A stretch of 64,000 nt of DNA from Margaritifera margaritifera (GCA_029931535.1 JAQPZY010001495.1:1648001-1712000), one strand, 5' to 3'. Shown: positions 32,561-44,910, counted from the stretch's first letter. The notes: generated by a model from the sequence alone, not told the origin. Made by a program: numbers and translations.

Positions 32561-32970
32561 CAGTGAATAAGATAATATTCTTTACGATGTTTGCTCATTT
32601 TCCTATCAATTATACATGCATATTTTATTTTCGGTTACCAGTCCACGGAAACCACGTGATCCGTGCAGTTTAATCCTTCCCACAATCCCAATTTCAAAAT
32701 GTTAGCCCCGTAGAACATGTGTACTCTCAACATGAGTTAAATGTTTTCAGAGTAAAAACAAAAAGAGGGATTTTATTCCATTTATGGGCACATTTTATTC
32801 TTTAGTCATACTTTTTTAATTGGAGACGCAAGGAAAAATTAAATTACGTATTTAGTGAAGTCAGAATTCCGAAAAATAAATGCATCTTTAATTCCGCATC
32901 CGTTCAACGAAATTTTCGTAGAAAGCAGACGTATGAGCAATTATTTCCAGTATAGGCAACGTTGAAGACA
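32561..32970 (+). promoter_or_regulatory. Presumed promoter and 5' UTR of the JmjC gene
   Basis: The ~400 bp before the ATG at 32971 contain a CACGTG E-box (32653-32658) in a locally less AT-rich patch. An in-frame TAG at 32953 lies just upstream of the start. No TATA box or transcription start could be placed, so the call is positional. Confidence 0.3.
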
Positions 32971-33233
32971 ATGGAAATGACTAGAGGTTTAAAGTTCTGC
33001 TTACATTTTTCAGTTGTTATCATAGCGTTTTTAAAACTTGTAATATCAGACAGCTTGAGGCCCCTTGGTCGGCATACCCCACCCACCGGCACCCTGCGAG
33101 TAACTGGAGAATTCCCTGATCCAGTCGTCTTCTACAGTTTCTTTGTCAAGCTAGGGGAACCACTTCTTATGAAAAATGTGCTCACAGCTGGGAATTTTCC
33201 AGCATATCCTAAGTGGAATGATGACTATTTGAG
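32971..33233 (+). CDS. Cupin_8/JmjC-domain protein, exon 1 (signal peptide)
   Basis: ATG at 32971 begins MEMTRGLKFCLHFSVVIIAF, a typical signal peptide with probable cleavage near residue 26 (VIS-DS). The mature start, SLRPLGRHTPPTGTLRV, then GEFPDPVVFYSFFV and KWNDDYL, is the usual entry into cupin_8-type JmjC oxygenases, in which a Pro-x-Phe-Tyr segment precedes the barrel. The exon ends at 33233 in ..TTGAG|GTACAAG, two bases into a codon completed by exon 2. With exons 2-4 this gives 248 codons plus two bases. The leader suggests a secretory-pathway (ER lumen or secreted) oxygenase rather than a nuclear demethylase. Close subfamily not identified. Confidence 0.82.
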
Positions 33234-36205
33234 GTACAAGTTTTGTAAAAATACAAATTCTTTATTTCCGAGTTCTAAATCTACCTTTTCCTCGGGTCGC
33301 CATGGTTCGTGCCCTTAACGTGAATTTTAACGCTTGCATTATAATGTTGTGAGAAACTATTAAAATCACCATAGAATGTGTTCAACTATATCTGCTTGAT
33401 TTATTCTTAGTTGAAAGATGTCTGTAAACTCTCTAAATCCTTTGCGAGCTACCGTTTTTCTGAACGTGTCAAAATTTGTCTATATCCGGAAATTCATCCA
33501 TGGTTCGTGCCCCTGAAATAAAGGCCACGTGACGTAAGACTGGAATGTGACAATTAGGCCAAAGTGTGGAAATAGATCGTTTATAATGTCTCTATTTTCA
33601 CTAATTGCATTTGTAATATATTTCATTCCGTTCATACGCATATTGACTGCAATAAAACACATAAAAAGTGATGCCAAACTTTAAAAAAAATAGTGTGCAT
33701 TTTTTTTAAAAAGCTATTTCGATATAATTATCGTATTTAAAGATATGCTGAACTTTGAAAAGATTTTTTTTTCTTTAGGCTATGTCACAACTAAGATTTT
33801 TTCCCCCTACATAACAATAACCCAATAAAGAATTTAATACTGTATACTCTTACATTGGATTGATTTTTCCTAACATGATGTAAATAGTGCATGTTATAGA
33901 AACAAAGTTTTTGCATTGCCTTTGCCATCTGAGAAATCTCTATCGTGGATTTCCTACTAATAAAAAGGTAAAGAAAACCAACATGTGAACAGCAGCCCGT
34001 GCTTGAACAGTTAACCCTCACGCCAGGGTCATAAACTTGAGGCAAATATAGCATTATTAAAGTTGGCCATTTTCATTGTGTTTTTTTCAATTTGAATTGT
34101 AGTACATATTAAACTTCATTTCATTGAATATTTCTTAATCAGCACTTACTGTCATTGTCAACAAACGCTAGTTACCCAGTTGATGATGTCAGGATCTCAA
34201 AACAAGCGCATGAGGTCGCGATAAACATGGCGCATGATTCAAGGATGGGCATGAAGTTAGGCAGGTCGATGATATAGATGAATGAAAAAATCCCAACTGT
34301 GCTAGTATTTAAAATACTAGAGTATTATACAAAATTAAATGATTCAAAAGCATTAAAAATAAGTGAGTTTTTAGCCATTAAATGACAATTTAACATAATT
34401 CTCAATCCTGCCACAATATTATTTGCCATTTTTTATTGGGGTTTTTTTTCCTTAGAAGAATATACCTTTTTTTGAGGTGAAAGACTGCCTTTTCCATACA
34501 TTGAGTGAACATAATGATGTATTTACATTAGTTTAAAAATGCTTTCATTAAATTATAAACTTTAGTGCGAAATATAGAAACTAATTGGCAAAATAATTTT
34601 CATATTATTTTTTTCATTCCTAAATTTTCACGTGTGAAAATATAAGATTTCCCATCATGCCATGTGATGCTTGATTGTCTGTGCCAGAAGTTATACCTGC
34701 AGAAACAAAAGAGAGCACTTTGTGAGCTAGAACAAATCAATAGAAACTGTATAACATTTCAGACATGAAAATTAATTTTTGCTGAAGAAATTTGACTTAA
34801 CAACATCATTTGCGTCTCTATGAAGTTATTCCCCCTTACTTCCTTGACAACAGTGATAAACCCTCTTTGATGCATTGCTGATTCGGACTTGCTTTGTAAT
34901 TTACTGCGACAGATTAGGTCATCCCAATCCTACCGCTCTCTTATGTTACTGACATTTATATGATCAACCGATGCAAGTGAGGTGAAGTGTCCTGTCATCG
35001 GATAGGTCGATCAGAATTTTGAAATGGTTGATGCAACACTTGTACTAGTGTGACATTGATGCTGACAATTTGAACCTTAATAATGTCTTGCTTGATTTCA
35101 CAGGGGAGATGCATGATTTAATTTCTTATGATCATCAGTTTCACACCATTATGTCACATGTTAATGATTCCTTGTTCTTATATGTCAGCTGCCAGGCAGA
35201 CACTGGTATGTTTGGATAAGCATTTACTTGGCAAACATATCATAATATATTAGTATTTTTGGAGTAATCATGTCTGAATCTGCAAGCTTTGAGGAATCAG
35301 TCAAATGTTATATTACCTATGGTGAATGCAAGTACAGGTACGGGGTCCAACAAATTGTAGTTAGATGGTACCTTGCTACAAGCAAATAATCAGGTAGCCC
35401 AGTTTTAAATTTAGTTACCCAAAGCAGGAAAAAAACACTTGAATATGTCATTAACATTTATTATCCTTTGTAAAGTATTTTTGTTGCTTTGTTTTTAAGA
35501 AGTGTGTGTATGGTAACCCAGAAGCAGCATTGTGTTAGCTCTCTTGGACTCTGGGCACAAGATTTCACAGACCCAGAAGTAGTTTGTATTTGATAGAATT
35601 ACTAATTTAATTAGTAAATGACATGTATGTCAAAATAAGTTCAGTGGTACATCTCAAACTTTGACTGTTGTTCTCAACATTTTTTATGACTTTCATTGAG
35701 TTTAATTTTCACGATATTTTCAGATTGTTAATTTGTTTGGGTTTTAATTATTAACAATAAAAGTATGTCCTTTACAAAAACATGCGATGCATGATGGCAG
35801 GTAGACTCAAACAGTTTGCTTGTTTTTATATCGTGTCTGAACTGAACCTTGGACCTCGTGTATGCAAAGTCACCACTATTTGTTTTTTTAAAAAAGGAAG
35901 CTTGAAAATGAAGGAGTGATGATGAGATAGGTTTATCATTGGATCAAAGCTTTGTTAATTAAAAGTTAGCTAATGTTAACAAGGATTTCACAGAACACTG
36001 TGTCTTGCCTATTTCGGAGTGATGGTTTGCACAAAAACTGAAATATTGGTTTGTACAACAACTTTAACATTAAGATCCTGACAGCATCAGCATAGCCATG
36101 TCTCACAGTTTTCTCTGAAAAAAGGCAAGACAAAAATGGGACCTTAGTTTCTCATCAAGCATAGGTTAAGTATGCGAGACTGTTGATAGGTATAACTCAT
36201 TGCAG
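33234..36205 (+). other. JmjC gene intron 1
   Basis: An intron of about 3 kb from GTACAAG to ATTGCAG. AT-rich; no further gene or clear transposon was recognised. Confidence 0.6.
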
Positions 36206-36357
36206 GGAGAAGTATGGAGAAGAGGAGGTTCACGTTGAGCACGGGAAGAAAGAGAACAGAAGTGAGAAACACTATGAATTTACACTGAGCAAATTTCTTG
36301 ACATCTACAAGAAGTCAGATTTGTATATGGTTCATGACATACCACAACAGATGGCGG
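36206..36357 (+). CDS. Cupin_8/JmjC-domain protein, exon 2
   Basis: The acceptor TCATTGCAG precedes GGAGAAG. AG from exon 1 plus G gives Arg and the frame reads EKYGEEEVHVEHGKKE, then HYEFTLSKFLDIYKKSDLYM and VHDIPQQMAG. It corresponds to the region after the DDYL motif and to the segment just before the double-stranded beta-helix. The donor is GCGG|GTAAGTAG at 36357, leaving one base for the next codon. Length 152 bp. Confidence 0.85.
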
Positions 36358-37914
36358 GTAAGTAGCTACTTTCAGCTCGTGATTCATTTGGTGATGTATT
36401 TCAGTGCTATTTAAGAACTTTTGTTCTCTCTTTTGTCTGGGTTGGATCTCTGTTTGTACTATTACAGACCTGGGGAGGCGAATTGTAAGTTAGTGGTTGC
36501 TCGGGATCCACGCTAGGGGGCAATTCGGGTGAAGTAGTCATCACTCAAGGCTGTAATTTTGCTTAAACATTCCCCAAATGAGAAGTTCACTTCACCATGC
36601 CTTGATTTGATGCACCCTCTTTTTGTTTAAATACAATGCATTAGTAATCAAAGTAAAATGTCAACTTTTGTGTCAGTTTTCCCATAATAGATAAAGGTGA
36701 AAAGTTATAAAAAGAGGTTTTATGCTCTGTAGTCAGTTTTGGTAATAATTTGATGATCATAAATGCTTGAAATTACGTTGCTAACTACGGAATTCCCACC
36801 AAAAATGTACACATGTTCCTTGGAAGAAAAAAAAAGTAAATGAAAAATTTAATTTCTATAGCCCAAGTGGCAACGAATTAGGACTAAGTTGATGTATCGA
36901 GGTCCATTGATAATTAAAATTAATAGTCCAATATTTCATCAAGTTAACATATGAAAAGATGACTTCTGCTATGGACACAGTTGATGACTGTTTTGAACAT
37001 GGTACATTTTGAACATTCTCCGTTCACTTCTCTCTAATTTAAAATTTTTTTTGTGTCCTATTCTGGCTGGAGAGAGATGTCATTTCACCCAAATATTAGA
37101 GTCCAGAATGGACACTGTTTTCTCAGTCATTTTTGGTGGTTTTCCCAGGGCTTTAGTATTTTTTTAGTTAAATTATAAATTAGTCTTAATGTTACTCCTG
37201 GGCATAAATGTATTTATGCATAATAGTAATTTTTATATTCACAGGGTTCCCACACTACTGGGAAATCTGGAAAAAATCAGGAGAAAGACCGGGAAAAGTA
37301 CTTAAATTTTGCAAATATTGATGAAAGTCAGGGGAAAAACCAGGAAAAAATATGTAATTGAACTGATCATGAGTTCAATTTATTGAGTTCTTACCAGAAG
37401 TTTCGGAGGTTGCGGAACTCTTCGTTCAATTAAGATACAACTGCTGTATGGATCATTTGGGAGCTTGCCCTAAACCTATTTGTATAGTGAATTCAAGCGC
37501 TCAGGTGATCGGATTGGTCAAGTAGACTGGTTACCCCTTAATCTGCTCCAGATTGGTATCTTTTATTATGTGGAAGATAAGAAGACCAGTCTAACATCAC
37601 ACTACCAACATGTTGTCTATAGATAAATAAAGAAGTTTATCTTTCCCAGTTCCCTTTTGATATGTAAATTTTGAAACAAAAATGTATTGTGATGAATCTT
37701 TGCCTATTATTTAGTAGTTCACACTGAGAACACAGTGTTAAGCATGATTGAAAGTAGTAACCTTCGACAACCCAACTCTCCTTTACAGTGAATTTTACTA
37801 TCAGACCTTGCTATAGACATAGAAGTCTGGGTGTCCTTGACCATGACTGCATTAAATATACAGTCTATAGTTGGATTACACTGAAAGTAGATGTTAGGGC
37901 ACCAACCAGACATG
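36358..37914 (+). other. JmjC gene intron 2, 5' part
   Basis: Intronic AT-rich sequence. A ~40-bp CAGGGAAAA..CCAGGAAAAA-rich patch near 37240-37350 recurs weakly near 38690-38720. No gene was recognised. Confidence 0.4.
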
Positions 37915-38290
37915 AACAGGACTCAGAAAAACCACTCATCCTGTCATCCTGACCACATAAAAATTGGCCTGTGCCGAGGAAAACTTAACTTATTCGTCCC
38001 TGGGAAGAATAGATGCAGATTTGCACCTTGAGAATATCTGTGTACCTTTTCTACCCATAACAAGCTCTGTAGCTCAACAATGCTTAACATCTGGCATACC
38101 TCAATTATAGTTTTCTTTTGCCTATTTTGACTACTTGCCAGTCTAGAACATGTCATAAAGGAAACCAGCTTTGGTTTTTACGCAGGCACCTGATGCAAAC
38201 TGATATTAAATGGGTTCAGATCATAAAAATATTACTTTCAGAGTGAAGACAGCAGGTTAAAAATCCATCTAGTATCAAACTTGTGTTGGC
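37915..38290 (+). repeat. Fragment related to the 5' region of DIRS copy 2
   Basis: Colinear with about 39660-39751 plus 41187-41440, that is, DIRS copy 2 with its hAT insertion removed. Shared landmarks are CTGTGCC.AGGAAAACTT, TCCCTGGG, TTGCACC.TGAGAATA, CAACA.TGCTTAACATC and CAGTCTAGAACATGT. It therefore shows the empty hAT site. Confidence 0.7.
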
Positions 38291-38811
38291 AGGTGCCAGT
38301 GGTTTTTTAGTAAGAGCGTAGGTAGTGTTGTAATAAGTCCTGTTTTAAGTGGATTTTTTTAAAAATTCAGTTTTTCTAAGTGCTTTTTGTCAAAATTTAA
38401 AACAACCCTTTTCTAAAAACCTTTCTTGATACAAAGATATGCAGTTAAGCAGTGTAAAGTTAACATTTTTATTCTGTAAATTAAAAATGAGTTACATGCA
38501 AATTTATATAAATTTCAATAGCTATACCTGTTTCTAGTGATACATCCTGTGATTTAGTGGATGGTCATATGTCTAATTCAAATGTTATGGTAGAGTCTCA
38601 AAATAGAAACAGCTTTAGATTTTTAAATAGCATATTTTTTTTTTATTCCATTCAGTAATGGTCATAAGTGAACCTTGAAAAAAATAATTCATCTAGGAAA
38701 AAACCAGGAAAAGACCTGGAAATTTTTCTTTCAAAAATTGTGGGAGCCCTGTATTCAGTAGGACTTCACTTAATTTTGATTATTATTGAAGAGGTGGACT
38801 ATTTCTTACAG

Positions 38812-38981
38812 GTGATGTGTTTCTGCCCAGTTCATTGCAATGTGGGGGATTTGAGAAGAATCTGGACTTCTCAATTATGTGGTTCTCCAGTGGAGAGACA
38901 AAGTCAGTGCTGCACTATGATGGAGCCGATAACATTAATTGTTTGCTGGATGGCAGGAAAGAATTTGTTTTGATAGATAAG
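38812..38981 (+). CDS. Cupin_8/JmjC-domain protein, exon 3 (iron-binding core)
   Basis: The acceptor TTTCTTACAG precedes GTGATGTG; G from exon 2 plus GT gives Gly and the frame reads DVFLPSSLQCGGFEKNLDF, then WFSSGETKSVLHYDGADNIN and GRKEFVLIDK. HYD supplies the His-x-Asp of the Fe(II) triad. The Lys in GRKEF is in the place of the 2-oxoglutarate-binding Lys. The exon ends in phase 0 at GATAAG|GTAGCA. The second iron His is expected in a later exon. The residues present suggest an active oxygenase, with substrate unknown. Confidence 0.9.
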
Positions 38982-40177
38982 GTAGCAACCAGTCCTAAAT
39001 TGTTCTGCTTGTCTAGAATTGATAATTGAGGAAGATTGCCTCTAGGCTTTGAGTGTAACACAACGTCTTACTTCAATAATTGTTTTGCACAGTTGAGTTT
39101 TCAGCTTGCACATCTGGGCTGCTGGACAAACAGCTTTTTCAAACCCTGATCCTAATGTTATAAGAGTCCAAGTACTCTTCTATTCATATATTGCATTATA
39201 GAACAAATGACATTGCTTTGACAGTAAAGTTTTCAAAAAAAGCTTACTTCAAGGTAAAGTGTCCTTCTTAATCCTACCCTCCACCCATCATGCCCTTGTC
39301 CCAACTTCACTGGTGGGGTTAGCCAAGTGTAATATTCCTGACATGGATTCTGATAGTTGTAGAAGCAGACAAGTTATTTCTTAATCATCAGCCTGATTCC
39401 ACAGATTTTCCCTCAGATTGCATAGGATAAGTTCTGACTCCCAAAAATAGAATTCACCACTTTTTCAAAAGTGGGTACTGTAAATTGATTTATTTCTTCT
39501 TTATATAAATTTCCTGATCATAATACATCAGGAATATATCCACTTCATCACAAATCCAGCCTTCCCAAGCTAAAAAGATTTTAGCGACATCTTTTGGCTT
39601 TTAGGAACAAAAGTGCTACAATGTCATCTGTTTGCCATGGTGGAAGTCAGATGAGAGACAGGACTCAGGATGACTGCTTGTCCTTTCGTCCTAATGGGGT
39701 AAAGAGAGGCTGTGCCTAGGAAAACTTTACTACTTGCTTATCCCTGGGCAGTGTTCTCCCGAGGGCCTTTTACCGTAGCAGGCCCACTACGCTATCGTTT
39801 CAAACTCTGTTAACCCCGACGCTTTAGAAACTGCCGCTACGCTATGCTCTTGTGCCGCTATGCTTTGATGTTTCCCACTACCCTTATAAAATGAATCTGT
39901 TAAACAAACATCCTGTCACCTAATTCAAAGCCCTATTACTCAAATGACACCTGTTCTTACCTCTTCTGGGGTATTTTATTAAGATAATCCAGGATAATTG
40001 TTCACTCACTTAACCATTATCCATTGTGCGCGACCTTTGGTGAGGGTTTCGTCTGCACCTAGTCATGTGATTGGCCAGCAACAATGGAGTCTACTGGTAG
40101 TGTGTTATATATATGTCAGTCGTTTTCATTAACAGCCAAAGTAGTTACACCGATTAAATTAAAAATTATTGTGAAAA

Positions 40178-40327
40178 ATGAACACACCACCTTCCCAGAA
40201 ACGAAAAATTACCCAGCGCCCGGCTAGCCCCATGTTGGCCTGGTTACGACAATCAGAAATTAGCGTCACAAATAGTGGCAGTGATTCTGATTCTGATAGC
40301 ACCCAGCATGATTTCCAAAAAGAATGA
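40178..40327 (+). pseudogene. hAT transposase N-terminal remnant
   Basis: A 49-codon frame begins MNTPPSQKRKITQRPASPM and then has an SGSDSDSDS tract before a stop. A basic then Ser/Asp-rich leader is common at the start of hAT-type transposases. A CCAAT-type box (ATTGGCC) lies about 110 bp upstream. Everything between this and the 3' exon is missing. Confidence 0.5.
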
Positions 40328-40798
40328 TATCAAGAAACAAAGGACGGGATTTAATAATGAATGGAAGACGTTATTCCCTTAGGTGGAAATTGCTGGATCG
40401 GATGGTAAGTTTTCCATATTGCTAACTTAAGTGAGTGCTGCCCTATTAATTTCTCTTTTCTGTCTATCGAAGTAATAAACAGAACAATTTTTATCTTCCA
40501 GTTTTACCTCTTTTGAAAAGATATAAATAAAAAGTATTCCTTTATAAATATAACTAAAATAATTTCATTCATATTCTTACTTATTATTCAGTGAAGTCAT
40601 GACCTCAAAAGTTTATTCCACCCGGTCTATATCAAATTCTTGAAAATAAGACTATGTAATTACATATATATTTTGCAGGTATGCTGTGTAAATTGTGCCA
40701 GAAGAATTTTTCCATGGTAATTAACTTAATTAGGATTCAGGTATATTTGTCTCTCTTTTCTACATCCATTAATAAATTTTATGTTCCATTTTTTTCAG

Positions 40799-40983
40799 AT
40801 TGTGAAAGGTCATTCTCCTCAATTAATAGAATTAAGAGTGTTTTAAGGGACAGGTTGTCACAGAGGGTACTGAACTACCTGATGAAAATCAGTACTGAAG
40901 GACAACCCTTAAAAGACTTTAATTGTGATGTTGCAGTCAGTTTATATGGTGAAATGAAGAAAAGACAAATATCATTTATTTAA
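40799..40983 (+). pseudogene. hAT dimerisation-domain exon
   Basis: After a TTTTTTTCAG acceptor the frame reads DCERSFSSINRIKSVLRDRL, then VLNYLMKISTEGQPLKDF, ending at 40983. The CERSFS..NRIKS..R.RL pattern and L..L..I..EG..L..F are the hAT C-terminal dimerisation domain, closest in style to ZNF862/KIAA1586-like proteins. The exon itself looks intact although the element is deleted. Confidence 0.85.
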
Positions 40984-41194
40984 ATTAAGAAATAAATGAG
41001 ATATGCATTGTTGTTACTGTTATAACCTAGGTAAATAAAAAATACTATGTAAATATATGCACTTCTTTTTATTTCATTGATATTAATTTGTTTCACTTTT
41101 ATGACGTTAACGCGCGCTTTGTAAAACATTTTATGACCCAAACACAAGTACCCCGATGCTATCGAAAATTTCTGGGGAGATCACTGCTGGGCAG

Positions 41195-42049
41195 AGTAGT
41201 TTTAGAATTGCACCCTGAGAATACATGTTTTGAATTTATCAACAAGTGCCAAAGTTCAACAGTGCTTAACATCGAGCGTACGTCAATTATCGATTATTTT
41301 TGCCTAATTTGCCTACTTATTGTCAGTCTAGAACATGTTGTGAAGGAAGCTGACTTGATAATAAAATGAGTCCAAATCAAGAAAATATTTTTAAAGTGGA
41401 GACAGCAGATTTAAACCCCATCTAATACATGGCCCCTGAGATAAATATGTAATAAGTAATAAGTGACAAGGTTTGTAACTTGAGAGATTACAGATTCATA
41501 CCTAGGCCTCGATTTCTTGTGTTGGTAAAGTGACGACACAGATGAGTATCTGTTGCAACTAGGGACAAGTTTTTCCCTTAGGACTGCAAGAGGTCCTCCT
41601 TTGAATAGAAAGATTGGCACCAAAAATTGTATCAATTGTTAGTTACTACTTCCACTTGTGCTTGGAAGCATGCTCCTTCTCTAGGCTTTGCAAATACCAG
41701 TTGTATGATATTTGGTAGTTTTCTTATATCATGGAAGTTATTTTTATATTTCTATCTCATTGTAGATGAATATTTTGCACTTCATTTGTCAAACAAAAAG
41801 CCTCTTGGCACCATCTTAATTGCCTGCCCTGTGGTCTGTAGTACTTTCTATTCAGCTCAATACTTGACCGTGTTTATGAATTCTATCAAGTACTTGTTTT
41901 GTTATTACATGTTGTGAGGTCATGCATGTAATTTCCTTAGGCAGTTTTCTTTATTCATTGTGTCCCTTCACATTAAGTTCAAAACAATGCTTGCCTGATT
42001 CCACCTGCATATGCCATTGTTCTGCTCTCTCTGTTTACAGACATCAACA
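41195..42049 (+). other. DIRS copy 2 interior, 5' non-coding part
   Basis: Continuation of DIRS copy 2 after the hAT insertion. The first ~250 bp match 38000-38290. The rest has no recognisable domain. Confidence 0.5.
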
Positions 42050-43110
42050 CAATGAACAAGATTAGATGAATGGGCTGCAATTTATTCAAGCTGGTTAAAG
42101 ACAGTCATACTACCTGTATAAATTGTATATGGTGCAAATCAGCACTAACTACCAAGCCAATATCAACTTTGGTACAGTGGTCCATCTAGACCAGTAGTAG
42201 ACATACCATCAACACATTCAAACCCTGGTACTGGCTACTTTGATCTTTCCCAGGATAGCCAGTATTAGACTTTAGCATCAGACACCAACCAGCTGCAGAT
42301 AACACCAGCTCTGGCACATCCTAGACCTCTTCCTTTAACACCAAGGACTGTGTATGGTGATCTATGTTCCTGGTATACTCAGTCCTGGCTTCAAGACACT
42401 GATATCGCCCAGTACCCAGTCAGTACTGGCATGGTACAGCAGTCCAACCATTCCTGGACAATCCAGCACCTCGTATAGAGCCTGCTAGTGAATATGGTGA
42501 ATATTCCCTCTATCGCCAGTACCTCAACCTACACCATGTACCACCGAGACTGGGTATAGTGATCTGTTTTCCTTGTATTCCCAGTCCACAGTGTCACAGC
42601 CAGAGCATTCCATCATCGCACCTACTACCAGGCTAGCACCAACATAGTATTGCAGCCCACCTAAGTCATTCATGGAATTCCATCACCTCATATGAAACAT
42701 GATAACTGCTGTAGTGATTATTCCCTCGATAGCCGGTACCAGACTTGGGCAGCAGAAATCAGTAAGCCCCAGACCAAAATTTCTAATTTTGGCACAGCCT
42801 TGTCCTCTGTCACTGGCACCAAGTACTGTGATCTGTCTTTCCAGTAAACTCGGTCCTGGTCCCAGAACACAGACAGCATCCAATACACAGTCATGCCTTG
42901 TCCAGCCCTGGCTCTCTCAATGACACCCAGCATAACTGGCCCAGGATTGGTGAAAGTTTCTCCCATACTGTTCAGTACCAGACCCATGGAAGCATCACAG
43001 ACCAGCACCATACAGGTCCATCACTGATACTGATTCTGTCACAACCCAGTACTGGATACAGTAACTCCTGATTCCTGGACACCAGTAGTGGGCTTAGACC
43101 TTTTGGCAAC
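42050..43110 (+). repeat. GC-richer imperfect repeats, possible DIRS ORF1
   Basis: Less AT-rich than its surroundings, with imperfect repeats of about 200-270 bp marked by variants of TATGGTGATCTRTGTTCC and CCAGTACC/CAGTACTGG words near 42345, 42547, 42818 and 43033. Translated segments are rich in Tyr, Ser, Gln and Trp (for example YGDLCSWYTQSW), broken by stops. The position ahead of RT-like and recombinase pieces suggests ORF1 of DIRS copy 2. No gag motif is identifiable. Confidence 0.4.
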
Positions 43111-43799
43111 ACAGTGAATAAATGGAGATCATCGTGTGTTCCAGCATGGACAGACTTCCAGATTTATTCACCATCCCTGAATGCCCTACTTCACCAGTTT
43201 CAGTCATCACTGTGTGTAAGAGGTTTCCATGCCACTCCACTCTTAGGAGCTCAAAGATATATTCACAAACACCATCTTCCTTCCTCGATCTAATATTGGC
43301 CAGGGAAGACCCAGCTTTCCATGCATAGACTGTAATCGTCTTCCAGCCTCTATCTCCTCCTGCTCTGTCACTGATTTCTTACAGAATTTCCATGTAAGTC
43401 AATTTCTCAAAAAAAAAAAGACCTGCCTCTTTAAAAACAGCTTTTACAGTCTGTTTGAGTCATTGGCTTTTTGCACTGCTTTGAAAGGCAAGTTCAAGAC
43501 CAAAGCATCACCATGTCTTTCTTTTCACAATGACAACTTCCATAAACTTTAACTCTGCTTTTTACAAGAGATACACACTGGTCTTTTACAGTGAAGTCCC
43601 AGCTGTCAACAAAGATGTTGTGGGTCTGGGAATTCGAAACTTACCACTTTGTGCATGGACTGGAAACCATTTATAACATGCAACGCATCAAGTTTCTTCA
43701 CAACACAATCGCCTGGCCACCATGTATAGTCTATAATGTGCTGAAAAATGGTGTTAAACCCCACAAAACCAAAAAACAAAACATATCTTTCTCCAATAA

Positions 43800-43914
43800 T
43801 TTTTATGATCATAGATCTCTGAACCAACATCTTAAGGCACCCAAGTTCAGCATGGAAACCCCTGGATCAGACCCCATTGCTGTTCAGGAGGAGACCTTAC
43901 AGGTCAAAGTATAG
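43800..43914 (+). pseudogene. DIRS reverse-transcriptase scrap (tentative)
   Basis: The frame contains LNQHLKAPKFSMETPGS. DIRS RT domains carry an LN.FL..PKF.MET..S segment shortly before the first catalytic Asp (compare LNKFLQTETFKIETATS at about 55075 in copy 1). The catalytic YxDD region was not found here; decay and the insertion at 44320-44910 follow. Confidence 0.4.
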
Positions 43915-44319
43915 GGTGAGTTTCCCTTTGTTGCAAGACACGATATCCTTTGTTTCACTCTTGCTTCATCTTAGATTCCTTGTCAACTCGTTCAGTTGCA
44001 GTTATTCATTCATCTGAGCATGGGATTCAAAACCCCTTTTGGTTTGGAGTTTGTCTCCCACTGGAACTTTCTTTGGGGATCACTCTGGTGGTTTTGCCCT
44101 CAACTTAAAGAGTCATATCTTACCTTGGGAATCTCTTAGCATCTCGGTTGTTTATGTGGTGGGGAACCCTGCGCCAGTAATGCTGCAATGTTTACCAAAA
44201 TTCCTAAATGTGTCCATGGTTTACAATAATCAAAACAATGCAATTTAATCAAAATGATTACAAATTCAACCTTTCCCCCATCTACCACTTAGGCTTACTG
44301 AACAACTGACAGCTATTAT

Positions 44320-44910
44320 AATGTTCATGCCATACCTCACTAAAATTGCAATTGTTTCATTTGCTGTTCATTTTTTTTTACCTCTTATTATGGCAGGATT
44401 CAGTTTGTAAGACATGTCTTTGTTGAATATATCTGACAATTTCAGTAAAATGTCTATAGGATCATTGTGATCTTGTTTCCTACTGATGCATACATGTACA
44501 TGATGAAAAAAATTGATAATACAACTGGATGTACTGCCTGGACATGTGCATGGGATACTTTTGTCGAGTCAACAATGAATAAGAACCTGTGTAGTGCTTT
44601 ACAAACTTGAAACAGTATTTCTCTAAAATAAAATGTTACTATGTTGTTCAAAGGTAAATAATGTAGTTTAAAGAAATTTGATCAGCATTAGTAGTAAAGT
44701 AACCTGATATGTAATTCTGTGAAATATGTGTGCTGCAACCAGTTCTATTCAACTTCTGCTTTTTCTTAACGATGCCACATTCACTGTGAAAACTAAGCAT
44801 ACTTTAAGAAAAGAATTAACAAAACAAAATCATGCTAAACAATCCTCTTAGGCAGAGATGTGGCAATATATAATTTAATTGGTTCAGTTAGTTCCTGCAT
44901 CACTAAATGT
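44320..44910 (-). repeat. Dispersed repeat, copy B (~590 bp)
   Basis: Reverse-complement copy of 6225-6815, lying within DIRS copy 2. Landmarks are given at copy A. Similarity is spread over the whole length with many substitutions and small gaps. No domain was recognised. Confidence 0.7.

Larger units (their letters stand above)
39749..41186 (+). mobile_element. hAT element, 1438 bp, with 8-bp target duplication
   Basis: Ends are CAGTGTTCTCCC (39749-39760) and, complemented, CAGTGATCTCCC (41175-41186). CTGGGCAG occurs at 39744-39751 and at 41187-41194, a perfect 8-bp duplication in which the left copy overlaps the terminal CAG by three bases, as if CAGCAG collapsed to CAG. The related repeat at 37915-38290 shows the uninterrupted site. 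The element keeps a 5' coding piece (40178-40327) and a 3' dimerisation-domain exon (40799-40983) but lacks the catalytic core, so it is a non-autonomous deletion derivative. Confidence 0.88.

Noticed and set aside
32962..32970. Upstream start for the JmjC protein at 32962
   Set aside because: The codon there is TTG. The first ATG in frame is 32971, with an in-frame TAG at 32953 upstream.
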